NCBI GenBank assembly: GCA_947464665.1
Contig: CANHXV010000031.1
Location: 1-15,325, forward strand
Source of the DNA: Comamonadaceae bacterium
GTDB lineage: Bacteria > Pseudomonadota > Gammaproteobacteria > Burkholderiales > Burkholderiaceae_C
DNA: 15,325 bases
Reading direction: 5' to 3'
A program made the translations under genes and the position numbers. Below are positions 1 through 10,501 of the stretch, one piece after another. Numbering within the stretch: position 1 is the first letter of the stretch; each line of letters begins with the position of its first letter. Below the pieces are notes generated by a model. That model ran no database searches, had not been told where the DNA came from, and saw only the letters and a program-made list of their open reading frames with translations.

Positions 1-284
1 ATTTGGAAGGCGAAATTCAAATTGCCAGTTTTCATCCGCAATACCAATTTGCAGGCACCGATGAAAACGACATCACCAATTTCACCAATCGATCGCCACA
101 CCCCACTTTGCATTTGATTCGGGAGGCCAGCATTGACCGCGCGGTGGCTGCGTTTCCAGATGCGAAGGCTATTTTTGAAGTCAACATGGCCACCCTGAGT
201 CAGTTAGGTTTACAGGGTTGGCAAGCTTTAGAGGTGGGGGCCACTTTGCCTCAAAATGAGTCTGATGAAAAAAAATCCAGCTAA
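1..284 (+). CDS. DUF1415-family protein, 3' end only
   Basis: This is the C-terminal 94 codons or so of a gene that begins before the window; the reading frame is open from the first base, and the TTG at position 3 is an internal Leu codon, not a start. The fragment carries GTDENDITNFTNRSPHPTLH and REASIDRAVAAFP, which I recognise as conserved stretches of the DUF1415 family (proteins usually near 190 residues, biochemical role unknown). The stop at 282-284 lies inside the next gene, whose ATG is at 256, so the two overlap by 29 bases in different frames and are probably co-transcribed and translationally coupled. No function is claimed. The family call is from memory of the sequence pattern and is fairly secure; the missing N-terminus cannot be judged. 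Confidence 0.8.
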   Translation, partial: LEGEIQIASFHPQYQFAGTDENDITNFTNRSPHPTLHLIREASIDRAVAAFPDAKAIFEVNMATLSQLGLQGWQALEVGATLPQNESDEKKSS

Positions 285-1182
285 TTCAAAGTCGACCGAA
301 CCCAAGCCCTTGGATTTAGATTTGCGGCCAGGGCAGTCCATTGAATTGCTCAAAGAATTGCACATTCTCACGCGCGAGGGTAAGCTCAATCAAGACTCGC
401 GCCGCAAATTGAAACAGGTGCTTCACTTGTTTCAATTCATTGAAAAGATTTTGAAAGAGTTGTCTGAAGAGGATGCAGCCAAGGCCTTGAAGTTGTCTGG
501 CTCTCAGCCGGTTCTTGTTGATGCGCTGCCAAAGGGCTTGTCACTTGCCGACCACGGTGCTGGCAAATCGTATCTGGGTTTCATCGTCTACGACTTGTTT
601 TTCAAGCAGTTGTCGCAAGGCCATATTTACGGCATTGAAACGCGTTCTGAATTGGTCGAAGCCTCGCGTAAATTGGCACAGCGTTTGGACTTTCAGCGCA
701 TGGTCTTTTTGAACACCTCCGTGGCCGAGTCTTCGCTGTCTGAAGCCATGCCTCACCAAATTGATGTGGTCACTGCACTTCATGCTTGCGACACCGCCAC
801 CGACGACGCCATCGCTTTTGGTCTTCTGAAAAAAGCCCGTGCCATGGTGCTGGTGCCTTGTTGCCAAGCCGAAGTCGCCGCCCAGTTGCGCCAGAACAAA
901 GCCCTTAACTTGTCGCGAACCCCTTTGGCCGAACTCTGGCGCCATCCCCTTCACACCCGCGAAATAGGCAGCCAACTCACCAACGTATTGCGTTGCCTTT
1001 ATTTGGAGTCCAAAGGCTATACCGTCACAGTTACCGAGCTGGTGGGCTGGGAGCACAGCATGAAAAACGAACTCATCCTAGCCCGCTACACCGGCCGCCC
1101 TCAACAAGGCGCCGCCGACCACCTCCAGTCCCTTCTGACTGAATTCGGCCTCACCCCAACCCTTACATCGCGTTACCCTTAA
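256..1182 (+). CDS. SAM-dependent methyltransferase, Methyltransf_32-like
   Basis: A 308-residue soluble protein, predicted cytoplasmic. A charged helical N-terminal region (about residues 25-80) precedes a class I Rossmann methyltransferase core. Motif I, the SAM-binding loop, is DHGAGKSYLGF at 99-109. An acidic strand end follows in GIETR (126-130), then HACDTATDDAI (177-187) and PCCQ (201-204). The last two are hallmarks of the Methyltransf_32 group that includes the methyltransferase part of eukaryotic GSTCD and METTL25-like proteins. The substrate cannot be told from sequence. I chose the ATG at 256; an in-frame ATG at 265 is an alternative, and neither has a well-spaced Shine-Dalgarno. 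The gene overlaps the upstream DUF1415 gene by 29 bases. Its TAA stop (1180-1182) lies inside the left 29-bp repeat of the adjoining transposase island, so the extreme C-terminus (TSRYP) may have been set by that insertion. Confidence 0.8.
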   Translation: MSLMKKNPANSKSTEPKPLDLDLRPGQSIELLKELHILTREGKLNQDSRRKLKQVLHLFQFIEKILKELSEEDAAKALKLSGSQPVLVDALPKGLSLADHGAGKSYLGFIVYDLFFKQLSQGHIYGIETRSELVEASRKLAQRLDFQRMVFLNTSVAESSLSEAMPHQIDVVTALHACDTATDDAIAFGLLKKARAMVLVPCCQAEVAAQLRQNKALNLSRTPLAELWRHPLHTREIGSQLTNVLRCLYLESKGYTVTVTELVGWEHSMKNELILARYTGRPQQGAADHLQSLLTEFGLTPTLTSRYP

Positions 1183-1207
1183 TTGGGGTCAGATCAACAT
1201 TAATTTC
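1179..1207 (+). repeat. Left 29-bp inverted repeat of RAYT island
   Basis: These 29 bases are the exact reverse complement of 2012-2040; I compared the two arms base by base and identity stops sharply at both edges. The core reads GGGGTCAGATCAAC, flanked by the short A/T arms TTAAT (1179-1183) and ATTAA (1199-1203), which could pair with each other. The repeat overlaps the stop codon of the upstream methyltransferase and ends 20 bases before the RAYT start codon. Repeats of this GGGGTCAGA type are, to my recollection, common beside RAYT genes in Proteobacteria and are the likely substrate of the encoded transposase. Confidence 0.9.
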
Positions 1208-1227
1208 TTTCGGGTTAGCATTCAGGC

Positions 1228-1926
1228 ATGGCCCGCCAACCCCGTTTAACCCTTCCAGGTTACCCGCATCATGTGATTCAGCGGGGTAACAATCGCCAAC
1301 CCATCGTGCTGGACGATACCGATCGCAAAATGCTTTACAGCTTGTGGCTCGAAGAGTCGCTGAGGCACAAAGTCGCTGTGAATGCCTATGTACTGCTCGA
1401 TAACCACTTTCACATGCTGCTCACGCCACCCAGCGATCAGGCGATGTCATTGATGATGCAGTCGGTGGGACGAACTTACGTGCGCTACTTCAACAAACGC
1501 CACAACAGAAGTGGCACGCTATGGGAGGGGCGTTACAAATCCTCTCTGGTTGACTCTGAAGCCTATCTCCTCACGTGCATGGCTTACATTGACTTAAACC
1601 CAGTCAGGGCCGGGTTGGCCGAGTCGGCCGAGGCTTTCAATTGGTCCAGTTACAAACACTTGAGTGGTCAAAAAATCGACAAACTGGTGACGCCGCATGC
1701 ACTTTATTGGGGCTTGGGAAATACCCCGTTTGCCCGTGAGGCGGCCTATGTTGAGTTTGTTGCAGGGGGATTGTCTCTGGCCACTCAAAAAGATTTGACC
1801 GAATCAGTGTTGAAGGGGCGAGTTGTGGGGCGACCCGAATTTTTGAAGTCATTGGAAAAGACAACGCAACGTCAAATCTTGCCGCAAAAGTCTGGCAGAC
1901 CCTTTAAAAAGACGCCCAAAACTTGA
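1228..1926 (+). CDS. REP-associated tyrosine transposase (RAYT, IS200/HUH-like)
   Basis: A 232-residue member of the Y1_Tnp (transposase IS200-like) superfamily, RAYT branch. Such enzymes nick single-stranded DNA and bind REP-type repeats near their own genes. Seen directly: the N-terminal RLTLPGYPHHVIQRGNNRQ stretch (6-24), the HUH metal-binding motif as HFH at 60-62 (DNHFHMLL), GTLWEGRYKSSLV (96-108), and AYIDLNPVRAGL (119-130), where Tyr120 is the probable nucleophile. A basic C-terminal tail (KSGRPFKKTPKT) may contact DNA. All recognisable catalytic residues are present and the frame is intact, so the enzyme may be active. The gene sits alone between two perfect inverted repeats (1179-1207 and 2012-2040), with only a weak AGG three bases in front of the ATG. 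RAYTs usually act as single-copy, vertically kept genes rather than as classic insertion sequences. Confidence 0.93.
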   Translation: MARQPRLTLPGYPHHVIQRGNNRQPIVLDDTDRKMLYSLWLEESLRHKVAVNAYVLLDNHFHMLLTPPSDQAMSLMMQSVGRTYVRYFNKRHNRSGTLWEGRYKSSLVDSEAYLLTCMAYIDLNPVRAGLAESAEAFNWSSYKHLSGQKIDKLVTPHALYWGLGNTPFAREAAYVEFVAGGLSLATQKDLTESVLKGRVVGRPEFLKSLEKTTQRQILPQKSGRPFKKTPKT

Positions 1927-1973
1927 CTGAAATCTGAATTATTGAATTCTTTATAGCTAACTTTTATTGATAA

Positions 1974-1994
1974 TTGATCTGTCCCCAATTAATT
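1974..1994 (+). repeat. Partial third copy of the RAYT-linked repeat
   Basis: This 21-base stretch matches 2022-2042 at 20 of 21 positions, the only difference being T for A in the middle (CTGTCCCC against CTGACCCC). It is in the same orientation as the right inverted repeat and starts 48 bases before the matching part of it. The left portion of the full repeat is degenerate here, so it looks like an older or truncated copy. Confidence 0.85.
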
Positions 1995-2003
1995 CACTTT
2001 TTC

Positions 2004-2021
2004 AAATTAATGAAATTAATG
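2004..2021 (+). repeat. 9-bp tandem duplication at right repeat edge
   Basis: The unit AAATTAATG occurs twice back to back (2004-2012 and 2013-2021). The second unit lies inside the right 29-bp repeat and the first lies just outside it, so the inner edge of the repeat has been duplicated, by slippage or during an earlier strand-transfer event. Confidence 0.8.
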
Positions 2022-2040
2022 TTGATCTGACCCCAATTAA
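2012..2040 (-). repeat. Right 29-bp inverted repeat of RAYT island
   Basis: Perfect inverted copy of 1179-1207. The short arms TTAAT (2016-2020) and ATTAA (2036-2040) flank the core GTTGATCTGACCCC. It ends 5 bases before the predicted -35 element of gltB, so the repeat forms the immediate upstream boundary of the gltB promoter region. Confidence 0.9.
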
Positions 2041-2045
2041 TTTTC

Positions 2046-2074
2046 TTGGCATTTTTGTTGCAATGCAATATGCT
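2046..2074 (+). promoter_or_regulatory. Predicted sigma70-type promoter of gltBD
   Basis: A -35 element TTGGCA (2046-2051; five of six consensus bases) is separated by exactly 17 bases from the -10 element TATGCT (2069-2074; four of six consensus bases). Transcription would begin near 2081, giving a leader of about 27 bases before the gltB ATG at 2108. The leader carries a TAGGAG Shine-Dalgarno (2096-2101) 6 bases before the start. There is no recognisable operator in the short space between the transposase repeat and the promoter. Confidence 0.55.
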
Positions 2075-2107
2075 CACCTTCCCGCGAAATATCTCTAGGA
2101 GTGCGCC

Positions 2108-6808
<4,701 letters not shown>

Positions 6809-6838
6809 TTGAGCACAAAGACATCACAAGGATTGATC

Positions 6839-8305
6839 ATGGGAAAAATCACTGGTTTCATGGAATTTGAGCGGGTCGAAGAGGGCTACAAGCCTGTGGG
6901 CGAGCGCGTCAAAAACTACAAAGAGTTCGTCATTGGTTTGGACGACGCGCAAGCCAAAATTCAAGGCGCGCGCTGCATGGACTGCGGCACACCGTTTTGC
7001 AACAGCGGTTGCCCTGTCAACAACATCATTCCCGACTTTAACGAGTTGGTGTTCCAAGGCGATTGGAAAAACGCCATTGAAGTGCTGCACAGCACCAATA
7101 ACTTCCCGGAGTTCACGGGCCGCATTTGCCCAGCACCTTGCGAAGCTGCTTGTACATTGAATGTGGCAGACGATGCTGTGGGTATCAAATCCATTGAGCA
7201 CGCCATCATTGACCGTGCTTGGCAAGAGGGTTGGGTCAAGCCCCGTCCCGCTGCGCACAAAACTGGTAAAAAAGTGGCGGTGGTAGGCTCAGGCCCTGCC
7301 GGTATGGCCGCCGCTCAGCAATTGGCTCGTGTTGGACACGACGTCACCTTGTTCGAAAAGAACGATCGCATCGGTGGTTTGCTGCGTTATGGCATTCCCG
7401 ATTTCAAAATGGAAAAGTCCCACATCGACCGCCGCGCAGAGCAGTTGGTCGCCGAAGGCGTGACTCTCAAAACCGGTGTCATGGTGGGTGAATTGCCAGC
7501 AGGTTCTAAAGTGACCAACTGGTCGCAAGAAACCATCAGCCCCAAGCAACTTCAAAAAGACTTTGACGCGGTGTTGTTGGCCGGTGGTTCCGAGCAATCA
7601 CGCGACTTGAATGTGCCGGGCCGCGATTTGTCGGGCATTCACTTCGCGATGGAATTCTTGCCACAGCAAAACAAAGTGAACGCGGGCGACAAGCTCAAAG
7701 ACCAACTGCGCGCTGACGGCAAACACGTCATCGTGATTGGTGGTGGCGACACCGGCAGTGATTGCGTCGGTACTTCCAACCGCCATGGCGCCAAAAGCGT
7801 CACACAATTCGAAGTGATGCCCCAGCCGCCCGAAGAAGAAAACCGTCCCTTGACATGGCCTTACTGGCCCCTGAAGCTGCGCACCAGCTCCAGCCACGAA
7901 GAAGGTTGCACCCGAGAATTTGCCGTTTCTACCCAAGAATTCATTGGCGAAAAAGGCAAAGTGACTGGCCTCAAAACCGTTGAGGTGGAATTCAAAGACG
8001 GCAAATTGGTCAATGTGCCAGGGACTGAAAAAACTTACCCAGCCGACATGGTGTTTTTGGCCATGGGCTTTGTGAACCCTGTTGCCACCATCTTGGATGC
8101 CTTTGGTGTTGACAAAGACAACCGCGGTAACGCCAAAGCTACCACCGATTTCACAGGCGGCTACGCCACCAACGTGGCCAAAGTGTTTGCGGCAGGCGAT
8201 ATGCGTCGTGGCCAGTCATTGGTAGTGTGGGCCATTCGTGAAGGCCGTCAGGCTGCGCGGGCTGTGGATGAATTCTTAATGGGAACCAGCGACTTACCCC
8301 GTTAA
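6839..8305 (+). CDS. gltD: Glutamate synthase (NADPH) small subunit, GltD
   Basis: The 488-residue beta subunit of glutamate synthase. It oxidises NADPH on FAD and feeds electrons through Fe-S clusters to GltB. The N-terminal region has two cysteine clusters for 4Fe-4S centres: Cys46, 49, 54 and 58 (CMDCGTPFCNSGC), then Cys97, 101 and 105 (ICPAPCEAAC). The FAD-binding loop is VVGSGPAG (148-155) and the NADPH-binding loop is VIGGGDTG (299-306). The C-terminal AAGDMRRGQSLVVWAIREGR is the usual end of the flavin domain. I chose ATG 6839 because AAGGA sits 6 bases upstream and MGKITGFMEF is the standard GltD beginning. The frame is open back to a TTG directly after the gltB stop, which would add ten atypical residues. 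An intrinsic terminator at 8378-8408 closes the operon. Confidence 0.97.
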   Translation: MGKITGFMEFERVEEGYKPVGERVKNYKEFVIGLDDAQAKIQGARCMDCGTPFCNSGCPVNNIIPDFNELVFQGDWKNAIEVLHSTNNFPEFTGRICPAPCEAACTLNVADDAVGIKSIEHAIIDRAWQEGWVKPRPAAHKTGKKVAVVGSGPAGMAAAQQLARVGHDVTLFEKNDRIGGLLRYGIPDFKMEKSHIDRRAEQLVAEGVTLKTGVMVGELPAGSKVTNWSQETISPKQLQKDFDAVLLAGGSEQSRDLNVPGRDLSGIHFAMEFLPQQNKVNAGDKLKDQLRADGKHVIVIGGGDTGSDCVGTSNRHGAKSVTQFEVMPQPPEEENRPLTWPYWPLKLRTSSSHEEGCTREFAVSTQEFIGEKGKVTGLKTVEVEFKDGKLVNVPGTEKTYPADMVFLAMGFVNPVATILDAFGVDKDNRGNAKATTDFTGGYATNVAKVFAAGDMRRGQSLVVWAIREGRQAARAVDEFLMGTSDLPR

Positions 8306-8326
8306 AATGTCAGCAGACAGGCGAGC

Positions 8327-8350
8327 GTGTGAGTTTTCATAGATTCACAC
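8327..8350 (+). repeat. Dyad GTGTGA/TCACAC in the gltD-mlaF gap
   Basis: The half-sites GTGTGA (8327-8332) and TCACAC (8345-8350) are perfect inverted copies separated by 12 bases. They could form a small hairpin in RNA or be an operator. The halves resemble CRP half-sites, but the spacing is 12 rather than the 6 of a CRP site, so I do not call one. The site lies about 65-85 bases before mlaF, in the only sequence where a regulator of the mla genes could bind near their start. Confidence 0.35.
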
Positions 8351-8377
8351 AAGTTTCACCTGAACGCCTTAACCTTC

Positions 8378-8408
8378 AAAAGCCGGCGACCCCGGCTTTT
8401 GTTTTTTT
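8378..8408 (+). terminator. Rho-independent terminator after gltD
   Basis: A perfect 9-bp stem (8378-8386 AAAAGCCGG paired with 8392-8400 CCGGCTTTT) with the 5-base loop CGACC is followed by GTTTTTTT. This is a textbook intrinsic terminator for gltBD. It ends only about 5 bases before the mlaF start codon, so it also occupies the place where an mlaF leader would be expected. Confidence 0.9.
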
Positions 8409-8413
8409 CTCAC

Positions 8414-9229
8414 ATGACACTGCCCAACTCTCCACTGCTGGTTGAATTGAAAAACCTCAGCTTCGGCTATGGGGACCGAACCATTCTGAGCGACCTCTCG
8501 TTTGGCATTCCGCGTGGCAAAGTCACGGCCCTGATGGGTGTTTCGGGTGGCGGTAAAACCACCGTACTCCGTCTCATTGGCGGTCAATACCGCGCCCTGA
8601 ACGGCCAACTCACATTCGATGGTCAAGATGTTGGGCAAATGAGCACCGAGCAACTTTATGCGGCGCGCAGGCGCATGGGCATGTTGTTTCAGTTTGGTGC
8701 CTTGTTCACCGACATGGATGTCTTTGACAACGTGGCGTTTCCCTTAAGAGAACACACCAAAATGTCTGAGTCCATGGTGCGCGATATTGTTTTGATGAAG
8801 CTCGATGCTGTGGGTTTGCGTGGTGCTAGAAACTTAATGCCTTCCGAAATTTCAGGGGGCATGGGCCGGCGTGTCGCCTTGGCCCGTGCCATAGCGCTAG
8901 ACCCCGATCTCATGATGTATGACGAGCCCTTTGCTGGCCTTGATCCTATTTCATTGGGCACAGCTGCAAGACTCATTCGCAAATTGAACGACAGCTTGGG
9001 TATTACCAGCGTGGTGGTATCGCACGATGTTGATGAAACATTTCAAATTGCCGATCATGTGGTGGTCTTGGCCAATGGCAAAGTTGCAGCGCAAGGCACG
9101 CCCGAGTCTCTCAGGCAAACCTCTGACCCGCTCATTCACCAATTTGTGAATGGCCTCAGTGACGGCCCTGTCCACTTCCATTACCCCGCCAAATCCATCG
9201 CTGAAGATTTCAGTGGAATTTCCGCATGA
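8414..9229 (+). CDS. mlaF: Phospholipid ABC transporter ATP-binding protein MlaF
   Basis: The 271-residue ATPase of the inner-membrane MlaFEDB complex, which drives phospholipid movement between the inner membrane and the periplasmic carrier MlaC. Motifs: Walker A GVSGGGKTT (42-50), Q-loop Gln93, signature ISGGM (146-150), Walker B LMMYDE with FAGLD (166-177) and switch His204. The tail HFHYPAKSIAEDF matches the C-terminal extension of MlaF proteins, which in E. coli reaches across the ATPase dimer. I chose ATG 8414. The frame stays open back to 8333, but its only other start is TTG 8399, inside the terminator hairpin. No Shine-Dalgarno precedes either; the upstream bases are the T-tract of the gltBD terminator. 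The stop overlaps the mlaE start (ATGA, 4 bases), so the two are translationally coupled. Confidence 0.95.
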   Translation: MTLPNSPLLVELKNLSFGYGDRTILSDLSFGIPRGKVTALMGVSGGGKTTVLRLIGGQYRALNGQLTFDGQDVGQMSTEQLYAARRRMGMLFQFGALFTDMDVFDNVAFPLREHTKMSESMVRDIVLMKLDAVGLRGARNLMPSEISGGMGRRVALARAIALDPDLMMYDEPFAGLDPISLGTAARLIRKLNDSLGITSVVVSHDVDETFQIADHVVVLANGKVAAQGTPESLRQTSDPLIHQFVNGLSDGPVHFHYPAKSIAEDFSGISA

Positions 9230-10008
9230 ACTACTTTCACCCTGCTGAACTGGGCTATGCCTTGCGTCAGAAATTGGCAGACTGGGGTTATGGCGCGCGT
9301 TTGTTTGCGCAACTGGCCATGATGTCGGGCGCTTGTTTGAAGCGCTTTGGGTTGGTGCGAGATCAGGTCCATTTCTTGGGCAATTACTCATTGGCCATCA
9401 TCACAGTCTCAGGCTTGTTTGTCGGATTCGTTTTGGGCTTACAGGGTTACTACACCTTGCAGCGCTATGGTGCAGCCGATGCCCTCGGATTGTTGGTGGC
9501 TCTGAGTTTGGTGCGTGAACTGGGGCCTGTGGTGGCGGCGTTGTTGTTTGCAGGGCGGGCTGGTGCCTCCATCACTGCCGAAATTGGTTTGATGCGAGCA
9601 GGTGAGCAATTGACAGCTTTGGAAATGATGGCGGTTGACCCCAAACTGAGAATTTTGGCGCCACGTTTGTGGGGCGGCATCATTGCTTTACCCCTTCTCA
9701 CAGCCGTTTTCAGTGCCGTTGGTATTTTGGGTGGTTATTTGGTCGGTGTGCTGCTGATTGGCGTAGACGAAGGCTCATTTTGGAGTCAAATGCAAAGCGG
9801 TGTCGATGTGTTCAAAGATGTTGGCAACGGCATGATCAAAAGTTTGGTCTTTGGCGTGGCAGTGACCTTCATAGCCTTGTTGCAAGGTTATGTGGCTCAG
9901 CCCACGCCTGACGGTGTAGCTTCAGCAACCACCCGAAGCGTGGTGATCTCTTCGTTGTCGGTTTTAGGATTGGACTTTATCCTCACTGTGATGATGTTCA
10001 GCATTTAA
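9226..10008 (+). CDS. mlaE: Phospholipid ABC transporter permease MlaE
   Basis: The 260-residue integral inner-membrane permease of the Mla system. MlaE forms a homodimer at the centre of the MlaFEDB complex and holds the lipid-binding cavity below the MlaD ring. Long hydrophobic segments lie at about 53-75, 88-110, 150-180, 203-222 and 240-259. The family hallmark, a cytoplasmic coupling segment that contacts MlaF, is RAGASITAEIGLMRAGEQLTALEMMAVDP split across 111-139. An N-terminal amphipathic stretch (about 10-40) matches the interfacial helix known in E. coli MlaE. The gene starts within the mlaF stop (ATGA). Its TAA is part of the Shine-Dalgarno of mlaD, so expression of the three genes is tightly linked. 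Confidence 0.95.
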   Translation: MNYFHPAELGYALRQKLADWGYGARLFAQLAMMSGACLKRFGLVRDQVHFLGNYSLAIITVSGLFVGFVLGLQGYYTLQRYGAADALGLLVALSLVRELGPVVAALLFAGRAGASITAEIGLMRAGEQLTALEMMAVDPKLRILAPRLWGGIIALPLLTAVFSAVGILGGYLVGVLLIGVDEGSFWSQMQSGVDVFKDVGNGMIKSLVFGVAVTFIALLQGYVAQPTPDGVASATTRSVVISSLSVLGLDFILTVMMFSI

Positions 10009-10014
10009 GGAGGA
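10007..10014 (+). promoter_or_regulatory. Strong Shine-Dalgarno of mlaD, overlapping mlaE stop
   Basis: AAGGAGGA is a near-perfect anti-16S match. It shares two bases with the mlaE TAA. Measured from the GGAGG core, it is 5 bases before ATG 10019 but only 2 before GTG 10016, which decides for the ATG as the mlaD start. Confidence 0.85.
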
Positions 10015-10018
10015 CGTG

Positions 10019-10501
10019 ATGCAACGTTCAAAAAATGATGTGTGGGTCGGATTGTTTGTGTTGATCGGATTGGCGGCGGTGCTTTTTCTGGCGCTCAAAT
10101 CAGCTAATTTGTTGCAATACAGTTGGTCTCAAAATTACACCGTGACAGCCAAGTTTGACAACATTGGCGGTCTTAAAAAAGGCGCAGCCGTGAAGAGTGC
10201 TGGTGTGGTGGTGGGACGCGTTGACAGCATTCAATTTGACGGCGAAAGCTTTCAAGCCAAAGTGAGCTTGGCTTTGCAAAACCAATTCGCTTTCCCCAAA
10301 GACAGCTCGTTGAAAATACTCACCAGTGGTTTGCTGGGTGAACAGTACGTGGGCATTGTGGCGGGCGCCGATGAAAAGAACCTTGCTGCGGGCGACAACA
10401 TCGGATCTACCCAATCTGCTGTCGTCTTGGAAAATTTAATCAGCCAGTTTTTGTACAACAAAGCGGCTGATTCTGCAGCCCCCTCTACAGAGGGCAAATA
10501 A
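10019..10501 (+). CDS. mlaD: MCE-domain phospholipid-binding protein MlaD
   Basis: A 160-residue membrane-anchored periplasmic protein with a single MCE domain. In E. coli MlaD forms a hexameric ring on MlaE, and its central pore passes phospholipids to or from MlaC. One N-terminal transmembrane helix (about 8-27) precedes the MCE domain (about 38-118; FDNIGGLKKGAAVKSAGVVVGRV at 46-68 and GLLGEQYVGI at 104-113). The segment AVVLENLISQFLY (134-146) matches the hydrophobic C-terminal helix that lines the pore in E. coli MlaD; the tail after it is shorter than in E. coli. ATG 10019 is favoured over GTG 10016 by spacing from the strong AAGGAGGA. Its TAA overlaps the mlaA ATG by one base. Confidence 0.95.
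   Translation: MQRSKNDVWVGLFVLIGLAAVLFLALKSANLLQYSWSQNYTVTAKFDNIGGLKKGAAVKSAGVVVGRVDSIQFDGESFQAKVSLALQNQFAFPKDSSLKILTSGLLGEQYVGIVAGADEKNLAAGDNIGSTQSAVVLENLISQFLYNKAADSAAPSTEGK

Larger units (their letters stand above)
1179..2040 (+). mobile_element. RAYT transposase island bounded by 29-bp inverted repeats
   Basis: The 862-bp unit consists of the left repeat, the RAYT gene, an A/T-rich stretch with a partial repeat copy, and the right repeat. No target-site duplication is visible: the bases outside the repeats (CCC on the left, TTTTC on the right) do not match, as expected for an HUH-type enzyme. The unit lies exactly between the methyltransferase coding end and the gltB promoter. Whether the whole unit moved as one or the repeats spread around a resident gene cannot be decided from one genome. 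Confidence 0.7.

Noticed and set aside
541..1056. A 171-codon open frame on the minus strand opposite the methyltransferase
   Set aside because: It lies wholly inside a gene with clear protein motifs, has no recognisable family features, and is explained by codon bias on the coding strand.
6809..6838. Alternative TTG start for gltD directly after the gltB stop
   Set aside because: The added ten residues are not GltD-like, and the ATG at 6839 has a well-placed AAGGA and the standard MGKITGFMEF beginning.
8327..8350. CRP-type operator in the gltD-mlaF gap
   Set aside because: The half-sites TGTGA and TCACA are present but 12 bases apart instead of 6, so a CRP site is not supported; it is kept only as a dyad.
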